This document shows positions 17,033 to 26,678 of a stretch of 64,000 nt of DNA, in pieces. Position 1 is the stretch's first letter. Each line of letters opens with the position of its first letter. The notes under the pieces are model-generated. The model was not told the origin of the DNA, did not search any database, and was given only the letters and a program-made list of their open reading frames with translations. This DNA comes from Hyphomonadaceae bacterium. GTDB lineage: Bacteria; Pseudomonadota; Alphaproteobacteria; Caulobacterales; Hyphomonadaceae. The stretch spans positions 1 through 64,000 of the forward strand of contig JALHLU010000007.1 of the NCBI GenBank assembly GCA_022844345.1, given 5' to 3'. The position numbers were made by a program, and so were the translations under genes.

Positions 17033-18115
17033 CTAGTCGACCGCAAGGCGCCAGCCGAGCGCTTCTCCGGCCCCAAAAGGCACGAGCCGCGCCGCAGGCG
17101 TATCCAGCAAATCGGGAACGACGACAGGTCCTCGTTCGAGACGTAGCTTCCCTTCGTTGAGAGGCAGGGCGTAAAAGCGCGGTCCATTCTCCGAGGCGAA
17201 GGCTTCAAATCGCTCAAGTGCGTTCTCTTCTTCGAAAGTCGCAAGATAGCTTTCCAGGGCAAACGGCGCGTTGAATATCCCCGCGCAACCGCATGCCGAC
17301 TCCTTTTCGTTCACTGGATGAGGCGCTGAGTCGGTTCCAAGGAAGAATTTGGTCGATCCTGATGTTGCGGCTCGACGCAAGGCAAGGCGGTGCGACTCAC
17401 GCTTCGCAACAGGCAGGCAATAGTGATGCGGTCGAATTCCGCCGTCGAACATGGCGTTACGGTTGATCGCGAGGTGGTGTGGCGTGATCGTGGCCGCCAG
17501 ATTGGCAGTCCCTGCTTCGACGAAAGCAACGGCATCAGCCGTGGTGATGTGTTCGAAAACCACCTTCAACGCGGGAAAAGCTGCAATCATCTTGGTGAGA
17601 ATGCGCTCGATAAAGACCGCTTCCCGGTCAAAAATGTCCACTTCGCGGTCGGTGACCTCGCCGTGGACAAGCAGCGGCATGCCGATCCGCTGCATGACCT
17701 CGAGCGTTTTGTAGAGTTTCCGGATGTCTGTCACGCCGCGCTCGGAGTTTGTCGTGGCGTTGGCCGGATACAATTTGCAGGCGGTGAACACCCCTTCGGC
17801 AAAACCCCGTTCAACCTCATGCGCATCGATGGCGTCGGTGAGGTAACAGGTCATCAGCGGCGTGAAGGAAAGACCTGGCTCCACCGAGGCCTTAATCCGT
17901 TCGCGATACGCCCTCGCTGCCGCCACCGTGTTTATCGGTGGCTTGAGATTCGGCATGACGATGGCGCGCGCGAACTGCCGGGCGGTGTAGTTGACGACCG
18001 ACGCCAGCATGGGTCCGTCGCGAAGGTGCACGTGCCAGTCATCAGGGCGGCGAATCATCAGGCTCATTGTGGTCCCAGTAGGTGAAGAGTTGCGCGCAGC
18101 ATCAGGCGTCGGCAT
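17033..18115 (-). CDS. pyrC: Dihydroorotase (class II, PyrC type)
   Basis: PyrC cyclises N-carbamoyl-L-aspartate to dihydroorotate in pyrimidine synthesis. The protein contains the metal-binding HVHLRDG, the carboxylated-Lys region [22 protein letters not shown], a histidine in [11 protein letters not shown] and the catalytic Asp segment [11 protein letters not shown]. These match E. coli-type PyrC. Start is ambiguous: ATG 18115 has GAGGA eight bases upstream (360 residues), whereas ATG 18067 (344 residues) fits the usual family N-terminus. No other pyr gene is adjacent. Confidence 0.93.
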   Translation of the reverse strand: MPTPDAARNSSPTGTTMSLMIRRPDDWHVHLRDGPMLASVVNYTARQFARAIVMPNLKPPINTVAAARAYRERIKASVEPGLSFTPLMTCYLTDAIDAHEVERGFAEGVFTACKLYPANATTNSERGVTDIRKLYKTLEVMQRIGMPLLVHGEVTDREVDIFDREAVFIERILTKMIAAFPALKVVFEHITTADAVAFVEAGTANLAATITPHHLAINRNAMFDGGIRPHHYCLPVAKRESHRLALRRAATSGSTKFFLGTDSAPHPVNEKESACGCAGIFNAPFALESYLATFEEENALERFEAFASENGPRFYALPLNEGKLRLERGPVVVPDLLDTPAARLVPFGAGEALGWRLAVD

Positions 18116-18157
18116 GGGGTTGTTCCTCACTCGTTGCTCTCGTTGCACCATGTTGCT

Positions 18158-18535
18158 CTATCGCCACGCGCCCGTGGCTGAGCGTAGCTCGCGTACGCGC
18201 CAGTCAAAAAGCCATGCCCGCGCTGGACCGTCAGAGTCGATGTCGAATTCGCCGTCATCATCGCCCAGATCGATTGGACCGCACAAGGCGGCCCCACGCT
18301 TAGGTTGGGTCGATCCAAAAGCGCGGACTCCGTTAGGCTGGCGACCATCCGCTATAGCGCTATCTCCACAGCGCACCTTGCCAAAAATGTCGTGGAATCC
18401 CACTAGGTCATTGCCGCTGCCCGGCGATCTCACACTCTTAGACCGTTGAATAAAAGAGAACGATTCGTTGTCATAATTGAACTGGAGAGACAGACGCAGC
18501 AAGTCTAACTGTCGGCGTTTGATGGGCGTGGTCAT
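18158..18535 (-). CDS. Hypothetical 125-residue protein upstream of pyrC
   Basis: The open frame starts MTTPIKRRQLDLLRLSLQFN and ends 43 bases before pyrC on the same strand. Composition is protein-like, with an acidic stretch (DLGDDDGEFDIDSDG), but no domain is recognised and the ribosome-binding site is weak (GGGA). It could be a real small gene co-transcribed with pyrC or an accidental frame. It is the only candidate in the 470-base gap before the usp gene. Confidence 0.3.
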   Translation of the reverse strand: MTTPIKRRQLDLLRLSLQFNYDNESFSFIQRSKSVRSPGSGNDLVGFHDIFGKVRCGDSAIADGRQPNGVRAFGSTQPKRGAALCGPIDLGDDDGEFDIDSDGPARAWLFDWRVRELRSATGAWR

Positions 18536-18588
18536 GGTCCCAGCCCGCCGGCTGGAATGATTGAGCGTGCCGTCTTGGAGACTATGTC

Positions 18589-19434
18589 ATGCGACTACAG
18601 GACGTTTTGCTCTACATCGACAGCTACCCTGAGCCCACGCCCACATCAGCAATCGGCCAAGCAGTGAATTTCTGCGGGGCGCTCGATAGCAAGCTCTCCG
18701 CCCTTGCCCTCGATGTCGACATTCGTGCTCCGGGCAATTGGCTCGCCGAGCGCGTGTTGGGTGTCAGCAAGCTCGTTGCGGCTGAAGAGGCCAAGAGCAG
18801 GGAAGCCGGACGATCGGCGCTCGCCTTCTTCAAACAAGAGGCAGAAAGAGTGGGCGTGTTTGGGCAGTGCCTCACAGGGGTCGCACAGCACCATTGCGCT
18901 GCCGAACATGTTGTACGAGCAGCTCGAACGCGTGATCTTTGTATCGTCCCGCTACTCGACCAACTCGACGACCAGCGCGCAGTGGTCGAAGAGCTGATAT
19001 TCTGGTCCGGCCGGCCGACGCTGGTTTTCAGGCCGGGCAGCGCCGATCTGCCATCCCGGCCCGAAGTTGTAGCAGTCGCATGGGACGGTAGCCGTGGCGC
19101 TGCACGCGCAGTTGCGGACGCCCTTCCGCTGCTTGAGCGGGCCCGTGAGGTCCGTGTCTTTACTGCCATCAATGAGAAGCCGGCTGCAATTTCTGGCGTA
19201 TCGTCGGACCTTCTCCGGCACCTCAAGAGCCATGGTGTCGATGCTGTCGCCGACGAGGTCGAAATTGGCCGGCAAAAGATTGGCGAAGCGCTGGACGGGT
19301 ATGTCAAGGATCGGGGCGCCTGCATGCTGGTTATGGGTGCATACGGCCACTCCAAAGCGAGAGAATTTGTTCTCGGTGGCGCCACCGAACACGTGCTCAA
19401 TCACATGAAGATGCCACTCTTCCTGTCCCACTAA
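18589..19434 (+). CDS. Universal stress protein, two-domain UspA type (copy 1)
   Basis: A 281-residue tandem Usp protein. The second domain shows the nucleotide-binding pattern GxxG-N9-G(S/T): MGAYGHSKAREFVLGGATEH, preceded by EVVAVAWDGSRGAARAVADA. The N-terminus MRLQDVLLYIDSYPEPTPTS is shared with copy 2 at 30788, which is its closest relative here. It probably binds ATP and modulates survival under energy or oxygen limitation. No FNR-type dyad was found upstream, unlike copies 2 and 4. It stands before ccr. Confidence 0.9.
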   Translation: MRLQDVLLYIDSYPEPTPTSAIGQAVNFCGALDSKLSALALDVDIRAPGNWLAERVLGVSKLVAAEEAKSREAGRSALAFFKQEAERVGVFGQCLTGVAQHHCAAEHVVRAARTRDLCIVPLLDQLDDQRAVVEELIFWSGRPTLVFRPGSADLPSRPEVVAVAWDGSRGAARAVADALPLLERAREVRVFTAINEKPAAISGVSSDLLRHLKSHGVDAVADEVEIGRQKIGEALDGYVKDRGACMLVMGAYGHSKAREFVLGGATEHVLNHMKMPLFLSH

Positions 19435-19610
19435 TCCAGCGGCAGTTACAGCATGCAATTCATCAGCATGAACTGTCAGAATGACCTGTCGCGCGTATTG
19501 TTGCGAATGGGACCGCGGCCTCGGTCATGCCATTCCCGTTGTGTGATCGCCCAGCGGTTTAAGTACCTCGATCGGTCCGTGCATCTGAGTCACCGCCGAT
19601 TATCCTCTCA

Positions 19611-20915
19611 GTGAGAAAGCGTAACAGCGTGCAGCAAGCCGTTCGATCAGAGCGCTCGGCGATCAGGGACCTTTATGACGTGGGGGAGGTCCCACCGCTT
19701 TTTCATGTCCCCGCCCGGATGTGGGCTTGGGCGATCCGACGCGACAGGCACGGATCGCCAGCGAAGGCGATGCAGCAGGAAGTCGTCCCGACGCCGACGA
19801 TTGGAGACACCGACGTGCTCGTGCTCGTGATGTCCGGTGGCGTCAACTACAACGGTGTCTGGGCCGCTCTTGGCGAGCCTGTCTCGCCTTTTGACCGGCA
19901 TGGTTTGCAGTATCACATCGCTGGGTCAGACGCCGCCGGGGTGGTCTGGGCCGTCGGTTCCAAAGTCAGTCGGTGGAAGCCAGGCGATGAGGTCGTTATC
20001 CATTGTAATCAGGACGATGGTGATGACGAGGAGTGCAATGGCGGAGATCCGATGTTCTCGGCGTCGCAGAGAACATGGGGATACGAGACCAGCGACGGCG
20101 CATTTGCTCAGTTCTGCAAGGTTCAGTCCCGACAACTAATGCCCCGGCCAAGACATCTCACATGGGAGGAGAGCGGCTGTTACGTGCTGACACTCGCAAC
20201 GGCCTACCGCATGCTGTTTGGCTTCCGACCGAACGTACTTCGGCCGGGCCAGAATGTGCTGGTCTGGGGCGCGAGTGGCGGCCTGGGCGTTTTTGCCACT
20301 CAGCTGTGCGCCATCTCAGGCGCCAACGCGATCGGTGTAGTCTCTGACAATGCCAAGTCTCATTATGTCCTGAGCATGGGCGCAAAGGCCGTCCTCAACC
20401 GCCGTGAGTACGATTGCTGGCGCGCTCTTCCGAAGGTCAATAGTGACGCCTTCAAGGCCTACATGAGCGAAGCTCGAAAGTTTGGCAAAGCAGTTTGGGA
20501 GCACACTGGCGGGAAGGATGTCGATATCGTTTTTGAGCATCCGGGTGAGCAGACCTTTCCCGTGTCGGTGTTTCTCGCCAAGCGGGGAGGCATGGTCGTG
20601 ATCTGTGCGGGTACGACTGGGTTCAATCTGAGCATGGACGCCCGCTTTCTCTGGATGCGTCAGAAGCGCGTGCAGGGCTCGCATTTCGCCAACCTGCACC
20701 AGGCCAGCCAGGCTAATCAGCTAGTCCTCGATCAACGCATAGATCCGGCGATGTCCGAGGTGTTTGCGTGGAATCGAATCCCGGAAGCGCATGAGAAGAT
20801 GCTCGCGAACCGGCACGCGCCCGGCAACATGGCCGTGCTGGTGACGGCGCCGCGTCCCGGTCTGCGCACACTGGAAGATGTTATCGCGGCCAGTGAGGGT
20901 CGAGCGCATCGCTAA
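19611..20915 (+). CDS. ccr: Crotonyl-CoA carboxylase/reductase
   Basis: Ccr reductively carboxylates crotonyl-CoA to ethylmalonyl-CoA with NADPH, the key step of the ethylmalonyl-CoA pathway for acetyl-CoA assimilation. The 434-residue medium-chain dehydrogenase/reductase has ALGEPVSPFDRHGLQYHIAG, GDEVVIHCNQDDGDDEECNG, the Rossmann segment VLVWGASGGLGVFATQL and FEHPGEQTFPVSVFLAKRGG, all characteristic of Ccr. The carboxylase signature AGTTGFNLSMDARFLWMRQK is present. A GTG start at 19611 is used; the first ~18 residues are not conserved. It is followed on the same strand by folC. Confidence 0.95.
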   Translation: MRKRNSVQQAVRSERSAIRDLYDVGEVPPLFHVPARMWAWAIRRDRHGSPAKAMQQEVVPTPTIGDTDVLVLVMSGGVNYNGVWAALGEPVSPFDRHGLQYHIAGSDAAGVVWAVGSKVSRWKPGDEVVIHCNQDDGDDEECNGGDPMFSASQRTWGYETSDGAFAQFCKVQSRQLMPRPRHLTWEESGCYVLTLATAYRMLFGFRPNVLRPGQNVLVWGASGGLGVFATQLCAISGANAIGVVSDNAKSHYVLSMGAKAVLNRREYDCWRALPKVNSDAFKAYMSEARKFGKAVWEHTGGKDVDIVFEHPGEQTFPVSVFLAKRGGMVVICAGTTGFNLSMDARFLWMRQKRVQGSHFANLHQASQANQLVLDQRIDPAMSEVFAWNRIPEAHEKMLANRHAPGNMAVLVTAPRPGLRTLEDVIAASEGRAHR

Positions 20916-21025
20916 AGGTATGCCGGAATTGCACACGTGGCGCTATCCAAGGCGAGGGCGTCTCGGCCCCACGCGTTCCTGTCTGGGATCTTCCACGTTA
21001 TGCCAGTATTGAAGGATCGTCGACA

Positions 21026-22342
21026 GTGACGGATCGCACCGAGAGATCATCCGAAGCGGTGCTTCAACGGCTTACAACGCTCCACAGCCGACCGATCGAC
21101 TTGTCACTCGATCGAATGAGGCGCCTCTGCCATTCGCTTGGTAATCCGCAACGCCGTCTGGCCCCGGTCGTACACGTTGCCGGCACCAACGGAAAAGGAT
21201 CAACGATTGCATTCCTTCGCGCAATGGCCGAAGCAGCGGGACTGCGCGTACATGTCTACACATCGCCTCATCTTGTTCAGTTCAGGGAGCGCGTACGCCT
21301 CGCTGGCTCGCTCGTAACCGAAGGAGAGCTTACCGGCCTGCTGGAGCGGGTGGAGCGCCGCAACGAAGGCAAGCCGATCACACAATTTGAGGCGACCACC
21401 GCCGCTGCACTGTTGGCATTCTCGGAGGTCCCTGCAGATCTGTGCCTCGTAGAAGTCGGCCTCGGGGGACGATTCGATGCAACGAACGTGATTGATCGGC
21501 CCGCCCTCTCGGTCATCACGCCAGTCGCACACGATCACTGTGAGTTTCTCGGTAACACAATTCCGGAGATTGCCTTTGAGAAAGCTGGCGTCATCAAGGC
21601 TGGCGTTCCAACGGTTTCAGCCGCGCAAGACAGCCTGGCGCGCGATGTCATGGAGCAGGTGGCGTGGCATGCAGGCGCCCCCCTGGAAATCGCGGGCCGT
21701 GATTTCTTCATCGAAAGCCAAGGCGGCGAGATTGAGTTTCGCGATGGACGAGGGGTGCTCAGACTGCCTGGCCCCGTCCTCCCGGGAGCGCACCAGGTCG
21801 CCAACGCCGGAGTTGCGGTAGCAGCAGCCAGACTTCTTGGATTTTCGCAGGCCCCAATCGCGCAAGGGTTGCAGAATGCTGTCTGGCCTGCCCGACTCCA
21901 GCGAATAACCGAAGGCCCCCTGTGGGATCTCGTGAAGGCAGGAGGGGCTCAATTATGGCTTGATGGCGCGCACAATCCGCACGCGATAGCCGCCATTGTT
22001 CCCACGTTGAACCGCCTCCGGGCCGAGAGCGGCAGACCCCTTCACATCGTGCTGGGGCTACTTGCGAGCAAGGACGCTCCAAAGGTTCTTGAGAATCTCA
22101 GGGGACTGCAGCCATTCCGCCTTATCGTCACTGACTTCAGCGCCCCCTCGGCTGCAAAGGCAGACTCTCTCGCCGCCTCCGCTCAGGGCGCTGGCCTGGC
22201 CGTTGAAACAGCACGCTCGTTAACGGCTGCTGTGGAGATGGCGCTCAGGACAGTGGAACCTGCGCCGATCATCGTCGTCTGCGGATCGCTGTATCTTGCG
22301 GGTGAGTTACTGCGGATGGCCCCACCAGCGTGGCCAGCATAG
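21026..22342 (+). CDS. folC: Folylpolyglutamate/dihydrofolate synthase
   Basis: FolC adds L-glutamate to (dihydro)pteroate/folates. The 438-residue product has the Mur-ligase P-loop HVAGTNGKGSTIAFLRAM, the signature YTSPHLVQFRERVRL, the Mg/substrate segment LVEVGLGGRFDATN and the C-terminal LWLDGAHNPHA. GTG start with AAGGA nine bases upstream. It lies between ccr and pccB. The intact motifs argue for an active enzyme. Confidence 0.94.
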   Translation: MTDRTERSSEAVLQRLTTLHSRPIDLSLDRMRRLCHSLGNPQRRLAPVVHVAGTNGKGSTIAFLRAMAEAAGLRVHVYTSPHLVQFRERVRLAGSLVTEGELTGLLERVERRNEGKPITQFEATTAAALLAFSEVPADLCLVEVGLGGRFDATNVIDRPALSVITPVAHDHCEFLGNTIPEIAFEKAGVIKAGVPTVSAAQDSLARDVMEQVAWHAGAPLEIAGRDFFIESQGGEIEFRDGRGVLRLPGPVLPGAHQVANAGVAVAAARLLGFSQAPIAQGLQNAVWPARLQRITEGPLWDLVKAGGAQLWLDGAHNPHAIAAIVPTLNRLRAESGRPLHIVLGLLASKDAPKVLENLRGLQPFRLIVTDFSAPSAAKADSLAASAQGAGLAVETARSLTAAVEMALRTVEPAPIIVVCGSLYLAGELLRMAPPAWPA

Positions 22343-22392
22343 GCGTTGCAAATCGGGCGGAATTGGCAAACGCAAGAAGAACGGAGTAGCAA

Positions 22393-23928
<1,536 letters not shown>

Positions 23929-24067
23929 CTGGGCGACTGCTCGACCTATTCGTGAGGTGGCAGCTCCGGGCGCGATGGTTACGAGCGTTGCTGGGCGCCA
24001 TGACGGCGTGCAGGACGCCGTCCAAGATATGGCCACAGCACATCAGGTATGCAGGAAGCTATCTGGG

Positions 24068-24979
24068 TCAGCGGGCTCCTTCGCGCGGCAGAGTCTTCTT
24101 TCTGCCCTGTGCATTCATGAGTTCCTTGACCAGTGGATTCGGAAAGCGCCGGGCGGGAGTGATTGCGTAGAACGTCTCCTTCAGACCGGGCAGGGGCCCG
24201 AATTCCCGAAGGTCCCCCGCAGCAAGTTCGTCACGTACGACAATGGGAGGCGCCACCGCCATGCCCAGGCCTTCGCGCGCGAGCAGGCGTACCATTGCCA
24301 TGTCGTCGACTTCAGCAGCGATCAAAGGCGTGACGCCGAGGCGTTCGGCAAAGGCGTCAAACTCGCCGCGAATGTGGTTTTCAATGGTCGGCACAATGAG
24401 CGGGACAGTTTCCAGTAGGTGCTTCACGCCGGTTCGTTTCCCACGCCCGAGAGGGCGCCCCACAAGACTGATCGGCTGGTCCGCGAGGATGTGCGGTGTC
24501 CACGCTGTCGTTTCATCGCGCGGCGGAAGGGTGTTGGTAAGCAGGATATCAATGTGATGAGCGTCCAGCAGGTGAAGAAGTTCACGCATCGAACCCGAGC
24601 GGATCACGATCCGCGCGTCGGCTCGACCCACGACAGGCTGCAGGAAAGTGACCTGAAAATTGCGCGACAGGGTCGCCATCGCGCCAATCCGAACCGTTGT
24701 CCGCTTGGCTGTATCGAGACCCTTCACTGCGCTGACAAGTTCGTGCCCTGCGTCGAAGATCGCCTCGGCCCGTTCAAGGACCAGGCGACCCGCCTCGGTC
24801 AGCACAAGTCCGCGACCCTGGCGGTCGAACAGGTCATGCCCAAGTTGCGCTTCGAGCGCCTGCACCTGCACCGACACAGCCGATGGCGAGACATTGAGCC
24901 GCTCGGCCGCCTTGGTGAGCGTGCCGGCCTGCGCAACCGCCAGAAAATATCGGAGGTGATGGAAGTTCAGAGCGGCCAT
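24068..24979 (-). CDS. NhaR-type LysR regulator divergent from dabBA
   Basis: A 303-residue LysR protein with N-terminal NFHHLRYFLAVAQAGTLTKA and the HTH LNVSPSAVSVQVQALEAQLG. The phrase HDLFDRQGRGLVLTEAGRLV resembles NhaR rather than CbbR. It is divergent from dabB with a 102-base intergenic region, the usual geometry for LysR control of the neighbour. Regulation of the dab operon by ion, pH or carbon state is inference. No damaged motif is seen. Confidence 0.88.
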   Translation of the reverse strand: MAALNFHHLRYFLAVAQAGTLTKAAERLNVSPSAVSVQVQALEAQLGHDLFDRQGRGLVLTEAGRLVLERAEAIFDAGHELVSAVKGLDTAKRTTVRIGAMATLSRNFQVTFLQPVVGRADARIVIRSGSMRELLHLLDAHHIDILLTNTLPPRDETTAWTPHILADQPISLVGRPLGRGKRTGVKHLLETVPLIVPTIENHIRGEFDAFAERLGVTPLIAAEVDDMAMVRLLAREGLGMAVAPPIVVRDELAAGDLREFGPLPGLKETFYAITPARRFPNPLVKELMNAQGRKKTLPREGAR

Positions 24980-25081
24980 CTACAAGCTTCTACAAAACAG
25001 AACAATATCTTGCAATAATTGAACTGGATGAAATTTGCTGCGGCGCCTAAGCGTTCCTCAATCAGAACGTCGGAGCGCTGC

Positions 25082-26677
25082 ATGTCAATCTTGCCATGGC
25101 TGGCAGCAACTGCGCCGGTTGGCCTTCTTCTCGTCGGGTTGTGGCCGAACGCGAATAGTCGCCCGCGTCAGGTTGCGGCAATAGCCGTTGCGGTTGGCGT
25201 GGTGGGGCTTCTTATAGGCCTTGTTCTCGCAGGCGCCGTCGTCGTCGGCGGGCGCTTCGTCACGCCAACCTTGGGATTTGCCGGGGTAGGGATCGGCTTC
25301 TATCTCGATGCGCTCAGCCTGACGATGTTTGCTCTTGTCTCGTTCGTCGGCGTCGCAGTGCTGCGTTTCAGCCGTAACTACGTCGATGGAGATGCCAATC
25401 ACGGTGTCTTCATTCAGCGGCTGTGTATGACCATCGCCGCGGTGCAGATGCTGGTCATTGCTGGCAATCTTGCACTGCTGATCGCCGCCTGGATTGCCAC
25501 GAGCCTCTGCCTGAACCGGCTTCTGTTGTTTTACATGGATCGCCGCGCCGCGGTCTTGGCCGCCAGGAAGAAGTTTGTCGTCAGTCGCCTGAGTGATGCT
25601 TGTCTCATCGCCGCCGCCTATAGCCTCTATCAGGTGTTTGGTAGTCTCGAATTCTCAGCGATCTTTGCTGGAACAGCTGCGCCTCCAAGCTCATCGGACG
25701 GGTATCTCACTTCGGCAGCGCTGCTGATCGCTGCTGCTGCCGTGCTGAAGTCAGCGCAGTTTCCCCTCCATGGCTGGATTCTTGAGGTCATGGAGACGCC
25801 GACGCCGGTATCGGCCCTGCTGCATGCGGGAATCATAAACGCCGGCGGGTTCCTCGTTCTCCGGTTCGCAGACGTCATGTCCCTTTCTGCACCTGCACTG
25901 TATCTCCTCGCGATCATTGGTGGCGCGACAGCGCTCTTCGGCTCGCTCGTGATGCTGACCCAGACCTCCGTCAAGGTCAGTCTCGCATACTCGACGATTG
26001 CGCAGATGGGTTTCATGCTATTGCAGTGCGGGCTCGGCGCGTATGCTGCCGCCCTTCTGCACATTGTCGCGCACTCTCTCTACAAGGCGCACGCGTTTCT
26101 CTCATCGGGCAGCGTCATCGACTTGCTGCGCGCCTCATGGTCGCCCAGCCCGAGTGGTTCGCCGCATCCTGCGCGCTTCGCGCTCGCTCTTCTGTTCACG
26201 GTTAGCGCCGCAGTCGCCGTGGGTTGGGCCTTTGGAGCGACATTGGCAGACAAGCCTGGTGCATTTGTACTTGGGGCTGTCCTGATGATGGGTCTGACGC
26301 TGTTGGTGGCAAACGCCTTCGACGCCCGGCCGAATGCCTATGTCGTCGGGCGTACTCTCGTATCCGCCGTCGCCGTAGGTGTGTTCTACTTCGCGCTCCA
26401 GGCCGGCTCCGAGCACCTGTTCGCCGGTACGCTGCCAAGCACGCAACCGCTCAGCCAAGCGGGCGACGCGGCGATAGTTGTACTCGTTATTGGCGCTTTT
26501 GCAGCCGTCACTTGGCTGCAGAGCCGAATGGGCGAGATTGGCGCGACGCCGACGGGACGCGCTCTGCATGTCCACCTCAGCCATGGGCTCTACGTCAACA
26601 CGCTGGCTAATCGCCTGGCTCTGCGCTTTTGGCCGGTGCGCAACAACGCTGCTCGCACTTATGAATCGAGAGGGTGA
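25082..26677 (+). CDS. dabB: DabB, proton-conducting subunit of the DabAB inorganic-carbon transporter
   Basis: DabB is a NuoL/MrpA-family membrane protein that couples cation (proton) flow to CO2/bicarbonate accumulation by DabA. The 531-residue product starts MSILPWLAATAPVGLLLVGL and has about a dozen helices. The proton-channel signature SAQFPLHGWILEVMETPTPV SALLHAG is present, with QTSVKVSLAYSTIAQMGFML and HIVAHSLYKAHAFLSSGS following. The downstream partner DabA begins one base after its stop. ATG 25082 was chosen over an upstream in-frame ATG because it starts at the first helix. Confidence 0.92.
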   Translation: MSILPWLAATAPVGLLLVGLWPNANSRPRQVAAIAVAVGVVGLLIGLVLAGAVVVGGRFVTPTLGFAGVGIGFYLDALSLTMFALVSFVGVAVLRFSRNYVDGDANHGVFIQRLCMTIAAVQMLVIAGNLALLIAAWIATSLCLNRLLLFYMDRRAAVLAARKKFVVSRLSDACLIAAAYSLYQVFGSLEFSAIFAGTAAPPSSSDGYLTSAALLIAAAAVLKSAQFPLHGWILEVMETPTPVSALLHAGIINAGGFLVLRFADVMSLSAPALYLLAIIGGATALFGSLVMLTQTSVKVSLAYSTIAQMGFMLLQCGLGAYAAALLHIVAHSLYKAHAFLSSGSVIDLLRASWSPSPSGSPHPARFALALLFTVSAAVAVGWAFGATLADKPGAFVLGAVLMMGLTLLVANAFDARPNAYVVGRTLVSAVAVGVFYFALQAGSEHLFAGTLPSTQPLSQAGDAAIVVLVIGAFAAVTWLQSRMGEIGATPTGRALHVHLSHGLYVNTLANRLALRFWPVRNNAARTYESRG

Positions 26678-26678
26678 T

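Noticed and set aside
18440-18588. TTGATGGGCGTGGTCAT as an FNR box before usp copy 1
   Set aside because: The half-site spacing is seven rather than four bases and the right half is poor.
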